A stretch of DNA of 6,886 nt from DATDAW01 sp036524675 (GCA_036524675.1 DATDBU010000039.1:1-6886), one strand, 5' to 3'; shown: positions 1 through 6,074, numbered from the stretch's first letter. The notes: generated from the letters alone by a model not told the origin. Made by a program: numbers and translations.

Positions 1-140
1 GCGCCGAGACGCTGGGCTTCGTCCATAACCCTGTTGGTGGGGACGAAAACAAACTCAGCCTCTTTGTCCACGAACTTTTTGATGAGCCATGGACAAGCCA
101 CGCGATCGACTTTCACTTTTTCACGAGTTATCCACTTCAT
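1..140 (-). CDS. ChrB C-terminal-domain protein (stand-alone), 5' part only
   Basis: The first 46 codons of a leftward gene are visible, starting at the ATG at 140 and running off the window edge. The translation opens MKWITREKVKVDRVACPWLI and continues with a KKFVDKEAEFVFVP stretch. This matches the start of the ChrB C-terminal domain and aligns with residues 173-205 of the full-length ChrB encoded at 3349-4278 (WITR, DR, A..WLI.KF.D). Because the ATG lies right at the domain start, the protein lacks the ChrB N-terminal domain. Stand-alone proteins of this kind are commonly found next to chrA and called chromate resistance protein; their exact biochemical role is not settled. The gene lies downstream of chrA on the same strand after a 191-base gap, so it may be co-transcribed or have its own promoter. 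No strong Shine-Dalgarno is visible before the ATG. Identity of the domain is well supported; the function is inferred. Confidence 0.8.
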   Translation of the reverse strand, partial: MKWITREKVKVDRVACPWLIKKFVDKEAEFVFVPTNRVMDEAQRLG

Positions 141-331
141 AGTTAGCACTTGATCAATTTCGTATCATTTATTTTGCGGCGACCCTTTGGATCTATCAGA
201 AGCGCAAAGAGTCAGGGTGAGCTGCACTTGGCCCAAAACAAACGTAGCGGACCGTCCCGGCGGTTTTCGTCCGTAAGCTGGATCGGCGACAACGTGCGTG
301 CCAATCGTTGGAGAATGCGATTTCCATAGAC

Positions 332-1636
332 TCACAGGTGCAAGCCAACCTTATAAACCAGACCAATAAGTCCGCTTCCGATGACTACCGGAATAACGTC
401 CCAGTTCCATCTGAGCATACCGACGAAAGCAAAGGCGCTCAGTACGAGTGCGAACCAATCGAGCATTTTCCCGTCTGGAAAGAGAACATGAATCCCGAAC
501 CAGACCGCCAAGTTCAATACGACGCCGACCACAGCTGCGGTGACGGCAGAAAGCGCCGTTGTTAGCTTTACGTTTCCGCGTAGTTGCTCGATGTGTGGAG
601 CACCGAGGAAAATCCATAGAAAGCACGGAACGAAAGTCGCCCATGTTGTAATAAGCGCTCCAAGGGTCCCCGCGACAATGGGAGACAAACCTCCCGGATT
701 ATGCCAAGCGCCCATAAACCCGACGAATTGCAGCACCATGATGAGCGGTCCGGGCGTTGTTTCGGCCAGCCCTAGCCCGTCCATCATTTGTCCGGGTTTA
801 AGCCAGCCGTATTTTTCGACTGCCTGCTGAGCCACATAAGGCAGCACCGCGTAGGCGCCACCAAATGTCACCATTGCGGCTTTGCTAAAAAACACGCCTT
901 CCTTGAACAGCGTGTGATCCCATCCGCGCCAAATTCCGACGAGCAAGATCGGCGCCCACCAAAGCAGGCCGCAAGCAACACAAACGCAGAGAGCACGCGT
1001 CCACGATGGCTTGGCGTGTTCGGGCGTGTCCTGCTCATCGCTGAGAACACTGGTGTCGCCAACCTTCGGCCCGTGGCCACTTAAGACATAAAACTTATCC
1101 TTCCATAGTTTTCCCCCGATGAAGCCGATCAAGCCGGCGCCGAACACGATTGCCGGAAACGGCACCTTGAAGAAGAAGATGCCAATGAATGCGAGTGCCG
1201 CGATGCTCCACATGACGGAGTTTTTTAGCGCTTTTTTGCCAATGCGGATGACGGCGAATGCGACAATCGCCATCACCGCGGGCTTGAGTCCGTAGAAGAC
1301 CGCCGCAATCCACGGAATATTGCCGTAGGCTGCATAAACGTAGCTCAGGCCCCAAAGCACGAACATAGACGGAATCACGAAGAGCGCTCCCGCGACAATG
1401 CCGCCCCATGTTTTGTGAAGCAGCCAGCCCACATAGATGGCTAGCTGCTGCGCCTCCGGTCCGGGGAGCAGCATGCAGAAGTTCAATGCATGCAAAAAGC
1501 GCGACTGGCTGATCCACTTTTTCTTTTCCACCAGCTCAGTCTGCATGATCGCAATCTGACCAGTCGGGCCACCGAAACTTATGAATCCCAGCTTCAGCCA
1601 GAACCGGAATGCTTCGCCGAAACTCGGATGATCCAT
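332..1636 (-). CDS. chrA: Chromate efflux transporter ChrA (long-chain CHR family)
   Basis: This encodes a 434-residue inner-membrane protein of the CHR family, which exports chromate from the cytoplasm. Both CHR half-domains are present. The N-terminal half has SFGGPTGQI at about 20-28 and LPGPEAQQLA at 57-66. The C-terminal half has the equivalent TFGGAYAVLPY at 257-267 and ETTPGPLIM at 292-300. About ten hydrophobic segments are spread over both halves, with a hydrophilic linker near 180-212. The length is usual for the two-domain form. The reading frame is open further upstream to a TTG at 1777, which would overlap the preceding gene, with another ATG at 1726. I chose the ATG at 1636 because GGAG lies 9 bases before it and because family similarity (FWLKLGFISFGGP) starts right after it. 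The gene follows the ConA-like gene on the same strand and precedes the ChrB-C gene. Identification is near certain; substrate is by family. Confidence 0.95.
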   Translation of the reverse strand: MDHPSFGEAFRFWLKLGFISFGGPTGQIAIMQTELVEKKKWISQSRFLHALNFCMLLPGPEAQQLAIYVGWLLHKTWGGIVAGALFVIPSMFVLWGLSYVYAAYGNIPWIAAVFYGLKPAVMAIVAFAVIRIGKKALKNSVMWSIAALAFIGIFFFKVPFPAIVFGAGLIGFIGGKLWKDKFYVLSGHGPKVGDTSVLSDEQDTPEHAKPSWTRALCVCVACGLLWWAPILLVGIWRGWDHTLFKEGVFFSKAAMVTFGGAYAVLPYVAQQAVEKYGWLKPGQMMDGLGLAETTPGPLIMVLQFVGFMGAWHNPGGLSPIVAGTLGALITTWATFVPCFLWIFLGAPHIEQLRGNVKLTTALSAVTAAVVGVVLNLAVWFGIHVLFPDGKMLDWFALVLSAFAFVGMLRWNWDVIPVVIGSGLIGLVYKVGLHL

Positions 1637-1645
1637 TGCATTGGT

Positions 1646-1649
1646 CTCC
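1646..1649 (-). promoter_or_regulatory. Ribosome binding site deciding the chrA start
   Basis: On the minus strand GGAG sits 9 bases before the ATG at 1636. The upstream alternatives in the same frame (ATG at 1726, TTG at 1777) have no comparable purine-rich site, so this site favours the shorter ChrA of 434 residues. Confidence 0.6.
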
Positions 1650-1748
1650 GACAAGTGTGTTGCCGTCGAAGGTTTGCTCACGGAGTGAAAGGCCGTATGT
1701 ATGCGTTTCCGTTTTGCTTTAAGCATGCCAACTTTAGAGCGCAAAGCG

Positions 1749-2363
1749 TCATTTTTCGCCGTAAGAGAAATCGTCAAACAGGGTAACGCTATCGGCCTTG
1801 GTCCAGACGCCTACTTTTCCCGCATCCTTTAGGCTCTGGTCCGCTGCCTCGATGACCTTTTTGCCATCGAAAGTGACAGCGAACTTATTTTCCTCAAAGT
1901 CAACCCGGAGCGTGTGCCACGCGCCTGACTTCACAGTCTCATTCGCGCTCTTAAAGCCCACCCGTTGGCCTTTGATCGTTTGGTAAATGGTAACATTGTC
2001 TTCGAGCGCGTTTGCGCGAGCGATGTAGTAGTTATCCTTGTCTCTGTAGCGCCAAATGACGCCGCCTGCCTGGTCTTCCTTTCCGGCGATCGGCTTGAAC
2101 TTCACCGCGACGAATCCATCTTTGATGTTCGTGTCTTCCTTGATGCAAACCGGGAAAGTGGCCTCGCCTGATTGCTTCAGCACGTTGGGTTTGCTCGGCG
2201 CATCATCAGCCTTTTCTACGGCCCATTTTGCCACACCGTTTCCCGTTTGTGTGCCGAGCCAGTGAGCCGGGAGCGCGCCTATTTTGGCGTCGTCAAAGTT
2301 TACGGTGTCCGCGAGCGCGGTTGCGTAGGCGATGAGGAAGGGGATGATTACGCTTGCTTTCAT
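1749..2363 (-). CDS. Exported concanavalin A/LamG-like (DUF1080-type fold) protein
   Basis: This encodes a 204-residue protein with a short Sec signal peptide (MKASVIIPFLIAYATALA, likely cleavage after residue 18), so it should act in the periplasm. The mature part has the pattern of the concanavalin A-like/DUF1080 beta-sandwich. It includes GGVIWRYRDKDNYYIARANA at about 100-119, WHTLRVDFEENKFAVTFDGK at 149-168, and a closing VGVWTKADSVTLFDDFSY at 184-201. Relatives are annotated as DUF1080, LamG-like or 3-keto-disaccharide hydrolase; I see no catalytic residues that I could name, so an enzymatic function is not claimed. The start at 2363 was chosen because it gives a clean signal peptide. 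It lies 7 bases after the stop of the DUF1259 gene with no evident Shine-Dalgarno, which suggests translational coupling. The frame is open further upstream inside that gene. Its place between a DUF1259 gene and chrA suggests a periplasmic accessory role in the chromate response; this is inference. Confidence 0.82.
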   Translation of the reverse strand: MKASVIIPFLIAYATALADTVNFDDAKIGALPAHWLGTQTGNGVAKWAVEKADDAPSKPNVLKQSGEATFPVCIKEDTNIKDGFVAVKFKPIAGKEDQAGGVIWRYRDKDNYYIARANALEDNVTIYQTIKGQRVGFKSANETVKSGAWHTLRVDFEENKFAVTFDGKKVIEAADQSLKDAGKVGVWTKADSVTLFDDFSYGEK

Positions 2364-2370
2364 GGCTGTT

Positions 2371-3291
2371 TTATTGGGCGGTTCTGTCCAAAGCGTTCTT
2401 GACGGCCTTGGTGAGTTCAGCCACCCGGCCACGGCCCCAATAGTGGAGGAAAAAGTAGCGGGGCTCTTCCGCCGTCATGTGGTTATGGATCGCAACGATG
2501 TTGATGCCGTCTTTGCGCAGCGAGTTGAGCACCGGCTGAAGCTCGCTTTCGAGCACCACGAAATCACCATCGACAAGCGCGTCCTGATCGGTGCCAGCGA
2601 ATGCGGCCCACGTATTGACCCCCATCTCCTTCGAGACTTCGCAAGCGCACGGCATAAAGGCTTTGCGTCCAATCGTGACTTTGAACATACCGTCCTTGGC
2701 CTGACCTTTTGAGCCTAGCACCGCCTCGACATCCGCGCCGGTGATCGCGTTCTTCTCGAGCGCGAACGGCTTACCAAAGCTCTTAGGAAGCTCGGGTGCC
2801 GCGGCGCGAATTTCCTTAACCCTGTCAAACGCTGCCTTCACTCCCGCGGCAAGTTTCTCCGTCGTCCCCTCGCCCCCGATGTGCATGAAATATACTTTCG
2901 GCTCATCGTAGAAAAAGTGATTGTGCAAGGCCGTGACGCTCAGGCCCGTCTCGAGCGCCGCACTCATCACCGGGTTTACTTCGTCCTGCATGAGAACGAG
3001 GTCACCCATCACCATCGCCTCGGCTTTCTTGCCTTCGGTGAAGGCCGCCCACGAAGTCAGCCCCATGAACGGCGGCATCCTCCAGCCATCCACCGAGATC
3101 GACACATCGCTCCGAGGAACGGCGACCTTGAAAACGCCCTCCTCTTTGTTGAGCGATCCTTTCAGTCCGGTCAGTTGCTCGATTTGCGCGGTATCAAGGG
3201 ATGCTGTTTCTGCTGAATTGGCAACTTGGAACAGAGTTGCCAGTAAAGTAAAAACGGCAACAAAAGAACGGAACGTCTTCACAATTGCCAC
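2371..3291 (-). CDS. Exported DUF1259 (LppY/LpqO-type) protein with two domain repeats
   Basis: This encodes a 306-residue secreted protein starting at GTG. A signal peptide covers residues 1-27 (hydrophobic core VAVFTLLATLF, likely cleavage after ANSA). Two similar domains follow. The first, about 33-160, carries LHNHFFYDEPKVYFMHIGG at 122-140. The second, about 178-302, carries IHNHMTAEEPRYFFLHYWG at 268-286. Each repeat therefore has an H-N-H, an acidic-Pro pair and a later His, and each is preceded by a GDLVL/GDFVVL strand. This is the DUF1259 family, named from mycobacterial lipoproteins LppY and LpqO; its function is unknown. The conserved histidines could bind metal, which is inference. 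No lipobox cysteine is visible. An ATG at 3333 in the same frame lacks a ribosome site and would spoil the signal peptide. The gene is first in the leftward operon, followed at 7 bases by the ConA-like gene, and diverges from chrB. Confidence 0.87.
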   Translation of the reverse strand: MAIVKTFRSFVAVFTLLATLFQVANSAETASLDTAQIEQLTGLKGSLNKEEGVFKVAVPRSDVSISVDGWRMPPFMGLTSWAAFTEGKKAEAMVMGDLVLMQDEVNPVMSAALETGLSVTALHNHFFYDEPKVYFMHIGGEGTTEKLAAGVKAAFDRVKEIRAAAPELPKSFGKPFALEKNAITGADVEAVLGSKGQAKDGMFKVTIGRKAFMPCACEVSKEMGVNTWAAFAGTDQDALVDGDFVVLESELQPVLNSLRKDGINIVAIHNHMTAEEPRYFFLHYWGRGRVAELTKAVKNALDRTAQ

Positions 3292-3298
3292 ACTCGAT

Positions 3299-3303
3299 CT
3301 CCC
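3299..3303 (-). promoter_or_regulatory. Ribosome binding site deciding a GTG start
   Basis: On the minus strand GGGAG lies 7 bases before the GTG at 3291, an ideal spacing. It selects this GTG over the ATG at 3333 and over another GTG at 3282 for the DUF1259 protein. Confidence 0.6.
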
Positions 3304-3311
3304 ACGAATTA

Positions 3312-3345
3312 TTGTCAATGTGTAACAGAGCATATAAGTATTACA
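3312..3345. promoter_or_regulatory. Divergent control region between chrB and the DUF1259-ConA-chrA operon
   Basis: The 57 bases between the divergent starts at 3291 and 3349 hold the control signals of both directions. For chrB, TTGTCA at 3312-3317 and TATAAG at 3333-3338 resemble a -35 and -10 with a somewhat short 15-base spacer. A transcript starting about 7 bases after the -10 would begin at about 3345, only a few bases before the chrB ATG. An imperfect dyad, TGTAA at 3321-3325 and TTACA at 3341-3345, brackets the -10-like box and could be an operator. A minus-strand promoter must overlap the same region, but I cannot pick its boxes with confidence. Regulation by ChrB itself is an inference from the divergent arrangement. 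Confidence 0.4.
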
Positions 3346-3348
3346 TGG

Positions 3349-4278
3349 ATGTCAGAGACTTGGATACTCTTGCTGTACGCGCTGCCTAAGGGAAAAGGGC
3401 CTCAGCGTGTGGCATTGTGGCGTCAGCTGCGGCGGCACGGGTGCCTGGCGCTCAATACATCGGCATACATCCTTCCTGACCGGCACTCCTGCCACGAGCA
3501 CTTGCAATGGCTCGCCAAACAAATACTCGACGGAGGGGGTGAGGCCACCGTGTCGAAGGTTCTCGTGATTGAGGGATTGGACGACCAGGAAATCCAGAGG
3601 CGCTTCAATGCCCAGCGGAATGCAGAATACGTAGAACTCCTCAAGGAGGCATCCGCGTTAAGAAAGCGAAAAGGGCCTCCTACCCCTCTTTTACGCAAGC
3701 TAGACCGTTTAAAGCACCTCGCAAAGCAAGCTCTTGAAATTGACTATTTCGGCGCTTCCAAAGGTCGCGATCTCGACGATGTTCTGCGCCAACTCGAAGA
3801 AGAACTAAGAGGCGATCCGCGGAAAGATGCCCCTCAGATCTTGGACCAGAAGCAATATCTCAAAAGAGTTTGGATCACTCGGCCCAATCCTGAAATCGAC
3901 CGTTGCGCCTCGGCGTGGCTCATACGGAAGTTCATCGACCCCAAGGCAACATTCCAGTTTACTGCACAGAAACCTCGGCGCGGCACGGCAGTCACCTTCG
4001 ACATGCTGGACGCCGATTTTACCCATCAGGGCGATTCATGCACGTTTGAGACGCTGTGCCTGCGGTTCGCAATCAACGATCCAATCATTTCCCAGATCGC
4101 CGAGATGGTTCATGACGCTGACCTTGAGGACGAGAAGTTCGATCGCAAAGAGGCGGTTGGTATTGACCTTATGTTGAAGGGTCTCGCCCAGATGAAGAAA
4201 TCCAGCGATGAGATCCTGGCTGCCGGGATCTCGGCGGTCGAAGCGTTATTTTGGGCCCTTAAAAGCAGGCATTCGTGA
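3349..4278 (+). CDS. chrB: Full-length ChrB, chromate-responsive regulator/resistance protein
   Basis: This encodes a 309-residue cytoplasmic protein with both ChrB parts. The N-terminal domain (about 1-150) starts SETWILLLYALPKGKGPQRV, followed by a WRQLRRHGCLALNTSAYILP segment and a charged, helix-rich stretch with many Arg and Lys at 100-130. The C-terminal ChrB domain (about 171-300) has VWITRPNPEIDRCASAWLIR at 174-193, HQGDSCTFE at 226-234, and MVHDADLEDEKF at 253-264. Its His, Asp and Cys residues are candidate ligand or metal sites. Characterised homologues act as chromate-sensing regulators of chr genes. Length is close to the usual 310-325. The start at 3349 gives the family-typical N-terminus, although no Shine-Dalgarno is present and another ATG lies 4 bases earlier in a different frame. 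It is divergent from the operon containing chrA and convergent with the permease gene. Identification is strong; the regulatory role is by family. Confidence 0.92.
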   Translation: MSETWILLLYALPKGKGPQRVALWRQLRRHGCLALNTSAYILPDRHSCHEHLQWLAKQILDGGGEATVSKVLVIEGLDDQEIQRRFNAQRNAEYVELLKEASALRKRKGPPTPLLRKLDRLKHLAKQALEIDYFGASKGRDLDDVLRQLEEELRGDPRKDAPQILDQKQYLKRVWITRPNPEIDRCASAWLIRKFIDPKATFQFTAQKPRRGTAVTFDMLDADFTHQGDSCTFETLCLRFAINDPIISQIAEMVHDADLEDEKFDRKEAVGIDLMLKGLAQMKKSSDEILAAGISAVEALFWALKSRHS

Positions 4279-4313
4279 GCGCGACACCGACCGATCTTAC
4301 ACTCGCGCGCTCA
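4276..4313. terminator. Possible two-way terminator hairpin between convergent genes
   Basis: TGAGCGCG at 4276-4283 pairs perfectly with CGCGCTCA at 4306-4313, leaving a 22-base loop. Each arm contains one of the two convergent stop codons (chrB and the permease). There is no run of T after either arm, so this is not a classic intrinsic terminator. It is the only obvious structure in the 32 bases between the genes and could serve both directions, or be coincidence. Confidence 0.3.
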
Positions 4314-5354
4314 GTGTTTATGCCGATGATGGATGTCAGGGTAATGCGGGTGGGCATGTCTTACCCACGCGTGTCGATGCCGATGAGCGTGAGGTTCGCC
4401 CGACGGCTCGCAGGAAGAGTGCTCGTGCTGGTGGTGCTCGTCGTGGTAGTGGAGGTGTTCGTGTTCCATCGGCTCATGAACATGCTGATGTTCGTGTCGC
4501 TCGGTGACGTGCAGCCAGAGTCCAATTAGCATGAGCACGCCCGCAGCGCAGAACGCCCAATCGAGGCGGCCTTCTCCCATTGCGAAGGCGAGTGCGGTCC
4601 CTGCAAACGGAGCGGTCGAGAAATAGGCTCCCGTCCGAGCCGTGCCAAGATCACGGAGCGCCCGTACAAAAAGAACGAGGCTCACACCGTACCCGAGAAA
4701 GCCGATGGCCGCCACCGCGAGGATAGTAACTAGGGTAGGCAATTTCGCGCCCGTGGCGAGCGCGAGGCCGGTATTTACTGCGCCAGCAGTGAGACCCTTC
4801 CACATGGCAATCTGCGATGGGTCACTGCCCGAGATTCTACGCGTGAGGTTGTTATCAATTCCCCAGCAAAGGCAGGCGGCCGCGATGAGGAGCGCCCCCG
4901 CTGAGAGAGAAAACCCACCTTCCGGCGGTAGTGAAAGCAAAACGCCCCCCAAAAGAATGAACGCGAAGCCCGCGCCCACCCGCTTGTCCACGTTTTCGTG
5001 AAATACAATCCATGCGATGGCGGCGGTTGCAACGGCCTCCAAATTGAGCAAAAGGGACGCGGCGCTTGCCGAAGTGGTCATGAGACCCAGCAGCAGCAGG
5101 GCGGGCCCAACTATTCCCCCGGTCGCAATGGCTCCTGCCAGCCAAGGAAGGTCCGGTCGAGAAAGCGGGGTTTCTGTCCTTGGACCACGGCGAATCGTTC
5201 GCACAACGAAAAGGCCGATGCCCGAGCCGAGATAAAGCAGACCCGCGACGAGCAGCGGATTTGCGGAGGAAAGAGCGAGCTTTGCCAGCGGAGTGCTCGC
5301 ACCGAAAAGTACTGCTGCGCCCAGCGCGATCGGGATGCCGGGATTTCGGCTCAT
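4311..5354 (-). CDS. DMT-superfamily (EamA) permease with histidine-rich C-terminal tail
   Basis: This encodes a 347-residue inner-membrane protein. Residues 1-281 show about ten hydrophobic segments in two EamA repeats. The first opens PIALGAAVLFGASTPLAKLA at 8-27 and contains the typical SAASLLLNLEAVATAAIAWI at 97-116 followed by FHEN. The second starts near 150 and contains ACLCWGIDNNLTRRIS at 160-175 and a RTGAYFSTAPFAG at 240-252. The last 66 residues (282-347) form a soluble tail with 24 histidines plus several Asp and Glu, a pattern typical of Ni, Co or Zn binding. EamA proteins move many small molecules, often by efflux; metal transport or sensing here is inferred from the tail and from the neighbouring chromate genes. 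The ATG at 5354 is followed at once by the first membrane segment; only a weak GAAG lies close before it. Base composition appears more GC-rich than in the chrA operon, so it may have a different origin. Confidence 0.9.
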   Translation of the reverse strand: MSRNPGIPIALGAAVLFGASTPLAKLALSSANPLLVAGLLYLGSGIGLFVVRTIRRGPRTETPLSRPDLPWLAGAIATGGIVGPALLLLGLMTTSASAASLLLNLEAVATAAIAWIVFHENVDKRVGAGFAFILLGGVLLSLPPEGGFSLSAGALLIAAACLCWGIDNNLTRRISGSDPSQIAMWKGLTAGAVNTGLALATGAKLPTLVTILAVAAIGFLGYGVSLVLFVRALRDLGTARTGAYFSTAPFAGTALAFAMGEGRLDWAFCAAGVLMLIGLWLHVTERHEHQHVHEPMEHEHLHYHDEHHQHEHSSCEPSGEPHAHRHRHAWVRHAHPHYPDIHHRHKH

Positions 5355-5363
5355 AGCTTCGAC

Positions 5364-5391
5364 AATGTACGGTAAGGACGCGCACAGACAA
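5364..5391 (-). promoter_or_regulatory. Possible promoter of the His-tailed permease
   Basis: On the minus strand TTGTCT (5386-5391) and TACATT (5364-5369) are separated by 16 bases and lie just before the ATG at 5354. If used, the transcript would have a very short leader. The -10 match is weak, so this is a low-confidence call. Confidence 0.25.
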
Positions 5392-5736
5392 TCGTTCGTC
5401 GGATCCGAGGGGCATTTTGAAGAACGAGAGACAGGAGTTGTGACCTTCTATGCTCCGGACCTGGCGGTTCGTAATTCGGCTTCCGCCCGTCGTTGACACA
5501 ATCGCGCTGTGCTGCGCTGCGCCGGATTTATGGGGAGCTGCTCGCATGCTCCGACACGATTGACGATGAAAGCGTTCCTACGCCGTCATCATTCGACCGT
5601 TCGCTTTGGATAGTGGTCTGAGGTAAAGGCGAACATCGAAGTTGCAAATGAACGGGAATCGAATCCAACTCCCGGTCATAGCCAAATGCCCCTTGAATCC
5701 AGTTGGTTAAACACGTGTCGTCGGTTAGTCCAGGAA

Positions 5737-5753
5737 CGCGCGACCCCCGCGCG
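5737..5753. repeat. GC-only hairpin
   Basis: CGCGCG at 5737-5742 is followed by the 5-base loop ACCCC and by CGCGCG at 5748-5753, a perfect 6-base stem. A second small palindrome, GCGGA-A-TCCGC, lies at 5772-5782. Neither is followed by a T run. Their role is unknown. Confidence 0.45.
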
Positions 5754-5806
5754 AGTACAACTAGCGTCGATGCGGAATCCGCGCAGAGTTTGAAGGATTT
5801 CCCCTG

Positions 5807-5846
5807 GCCTCAAATGCTCTGCTGGCAAACGGCCCTTTTTTGAGGC
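5807..5846. repeat. Inverted repeat with 8-base arms
   Basis: GCCTCAAA at 5807-5814 is the exact reverse complement of TTTGAGGC at 5839-5846, with a 24-base loop containing GGC...GCC and a run of six T at 5836-5841. It could form a stem in RNA or be a recombinase arm site. It precedes the next hairpin by only 8 bases. Confidence 0.4.
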
Positions 5847-5854
5847 ATTTCGCT

Positions 5855-5883
5855 GTTATATGACTTTGTAAGTCACTTATAAC
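5855..5883. repeat. Dyad next to the first tRNA-end fragment
   Basis: GTTATA-TGACTT, a TGT centre, then AAGTCA-CT-TATAAC forms a 12-base-pair stem interrupted only by a two-base bulge. It ends 15 bases before the tRNA-like fragment at 5899, and a further GTTATAG at 5890-5896 repeats its outer arm. Short inverted pairs at this position beside a tRNA 3' end are what tyrosine-recombinase core or arm sites look like; that reading is inference. Confidence 0.45.
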
Positions 5884-5898
5884 AAGACAGTTATAGCA

Positions 5899-5917
5899 TG
5901 GCTCCTGAGGTAGGATT
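5899..5917 (-). repeat. tRNA 3'-end fragment, copy 1 (candidate att site)
   Basis: The plus-strand sequence TGGCTCCTGAGGTAGGATT reads on the minus strand as the last bases of a tRNA: part of the T-loop, T-stem CCTAC, acceptor strand CTCAGGA, discriminator G and CCA. The discriminator G and acceptor sequence suit tRNA-Asn, but that identity is not certain. No D-arm or anticodon arm follows, so this is a fragment and not a gene. It is repeated exactly at 6045. Fragments of this kind are left by integrative elements that insert at tRNA 3' ends. Confidence 0.6.
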
Positions 5918-5934
5918 GATTCGGCTGCGCCTCA

Positions 5935-6032
5935 CCCCTTCGGGGCTGACCTATGGTCAGTCTGTCTCGCTGCGCTCGGCTCGAACCCAAGGGTTCGAAT
6001 CCTGTTCGATTGGCGCTCGCGCGCCTCGCCAA
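5935..6032. repeat. Cluster of four consecutive hairpins
   Basis: Within 98 bases there are four stems. CCCC-TTC-GGGG lies at 5935-5945. CTGACC-TAT-GGTCAG lies at 5946-5960. TCGAACCC-AA-GGGTTCGA lies at 5981-5998. TTGGCG at 6010-6015 pairs with CGCCAA at 6027-6032, with an inner GGCGC/GCGCC alternative. The third contains GGTTCGA, as in a tRNA T-arm, but no full cloverleaf can be drawn. The block sits exactly between the two identical tRNA-end fragments. It could be a dispersed palindromic element (REP-like) or protein-binding sites. Confidence 0.5.
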
Positions 6033-6044
6033 CGATAAAGCTGT

Positions 6045-6063
6045 TGGCTCCTGAGGTAGGATT
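6045..6063 (-). repeat. tRNA 3'-end fragment, copy 2 (candidate att site)
   Basis: This is an exact 19-base copy of the fragment at 5899, starting 146 bases further on, and the following two bases (CG) also fit a tRNA T-loop (CGAAT on the minus strand). The bases after that diverge from any tRNA. Together the two copies form a direct repeat around the hairpin cluster. Confidence 0.6.
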
Positions 6064-6074
6064 CGTCGGTGCTT

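Noticed and set aside
1637..1777. In-frame 47-codon extension of ChrA up to a TTG at 1777
   Set aside because: It overlaps the preceding gene by 29 bases, lacks a ribosome site, and is not like the start of CHR proteins, whereas GGAG precedes the ATG at 1636.
3316..3322. TTGACA-like box on the minus strand as a -35 for the DUF1259 gene
   Set aside because: A -10 at the normal distance would fall inside the ribosome site and start codon of that gene, so it cannot drive it.
4208..4529. Plus-strand frames of 84 and 99 codons opposite the end of the permease gene
   Set aside because: They are shadows of the His-rich codons on the other strand and have no recognisable product or ribosome site.
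4855..5547. 230-codon minus-strand frame
   Set aside because: It overlaps the EamA permease in another frame, and its peptide is rich in Arg, Ser and Gly without domain character.
5640..5700. A minus-strand tRNA suggested by GGATTCGATTCCCG
   Set aside because: With a normal 7-base T-loop the two sides do not pair, and no cloverleaf can be drawn upstream.
5981..6032. A tRNA gene suggested by GGGTTCGAATCC
   Set aside because: The GGTTCGA belongs to a longer perfect hairpin and no D-arm, anticodon arm or matching acceptor strand can be placed around it.
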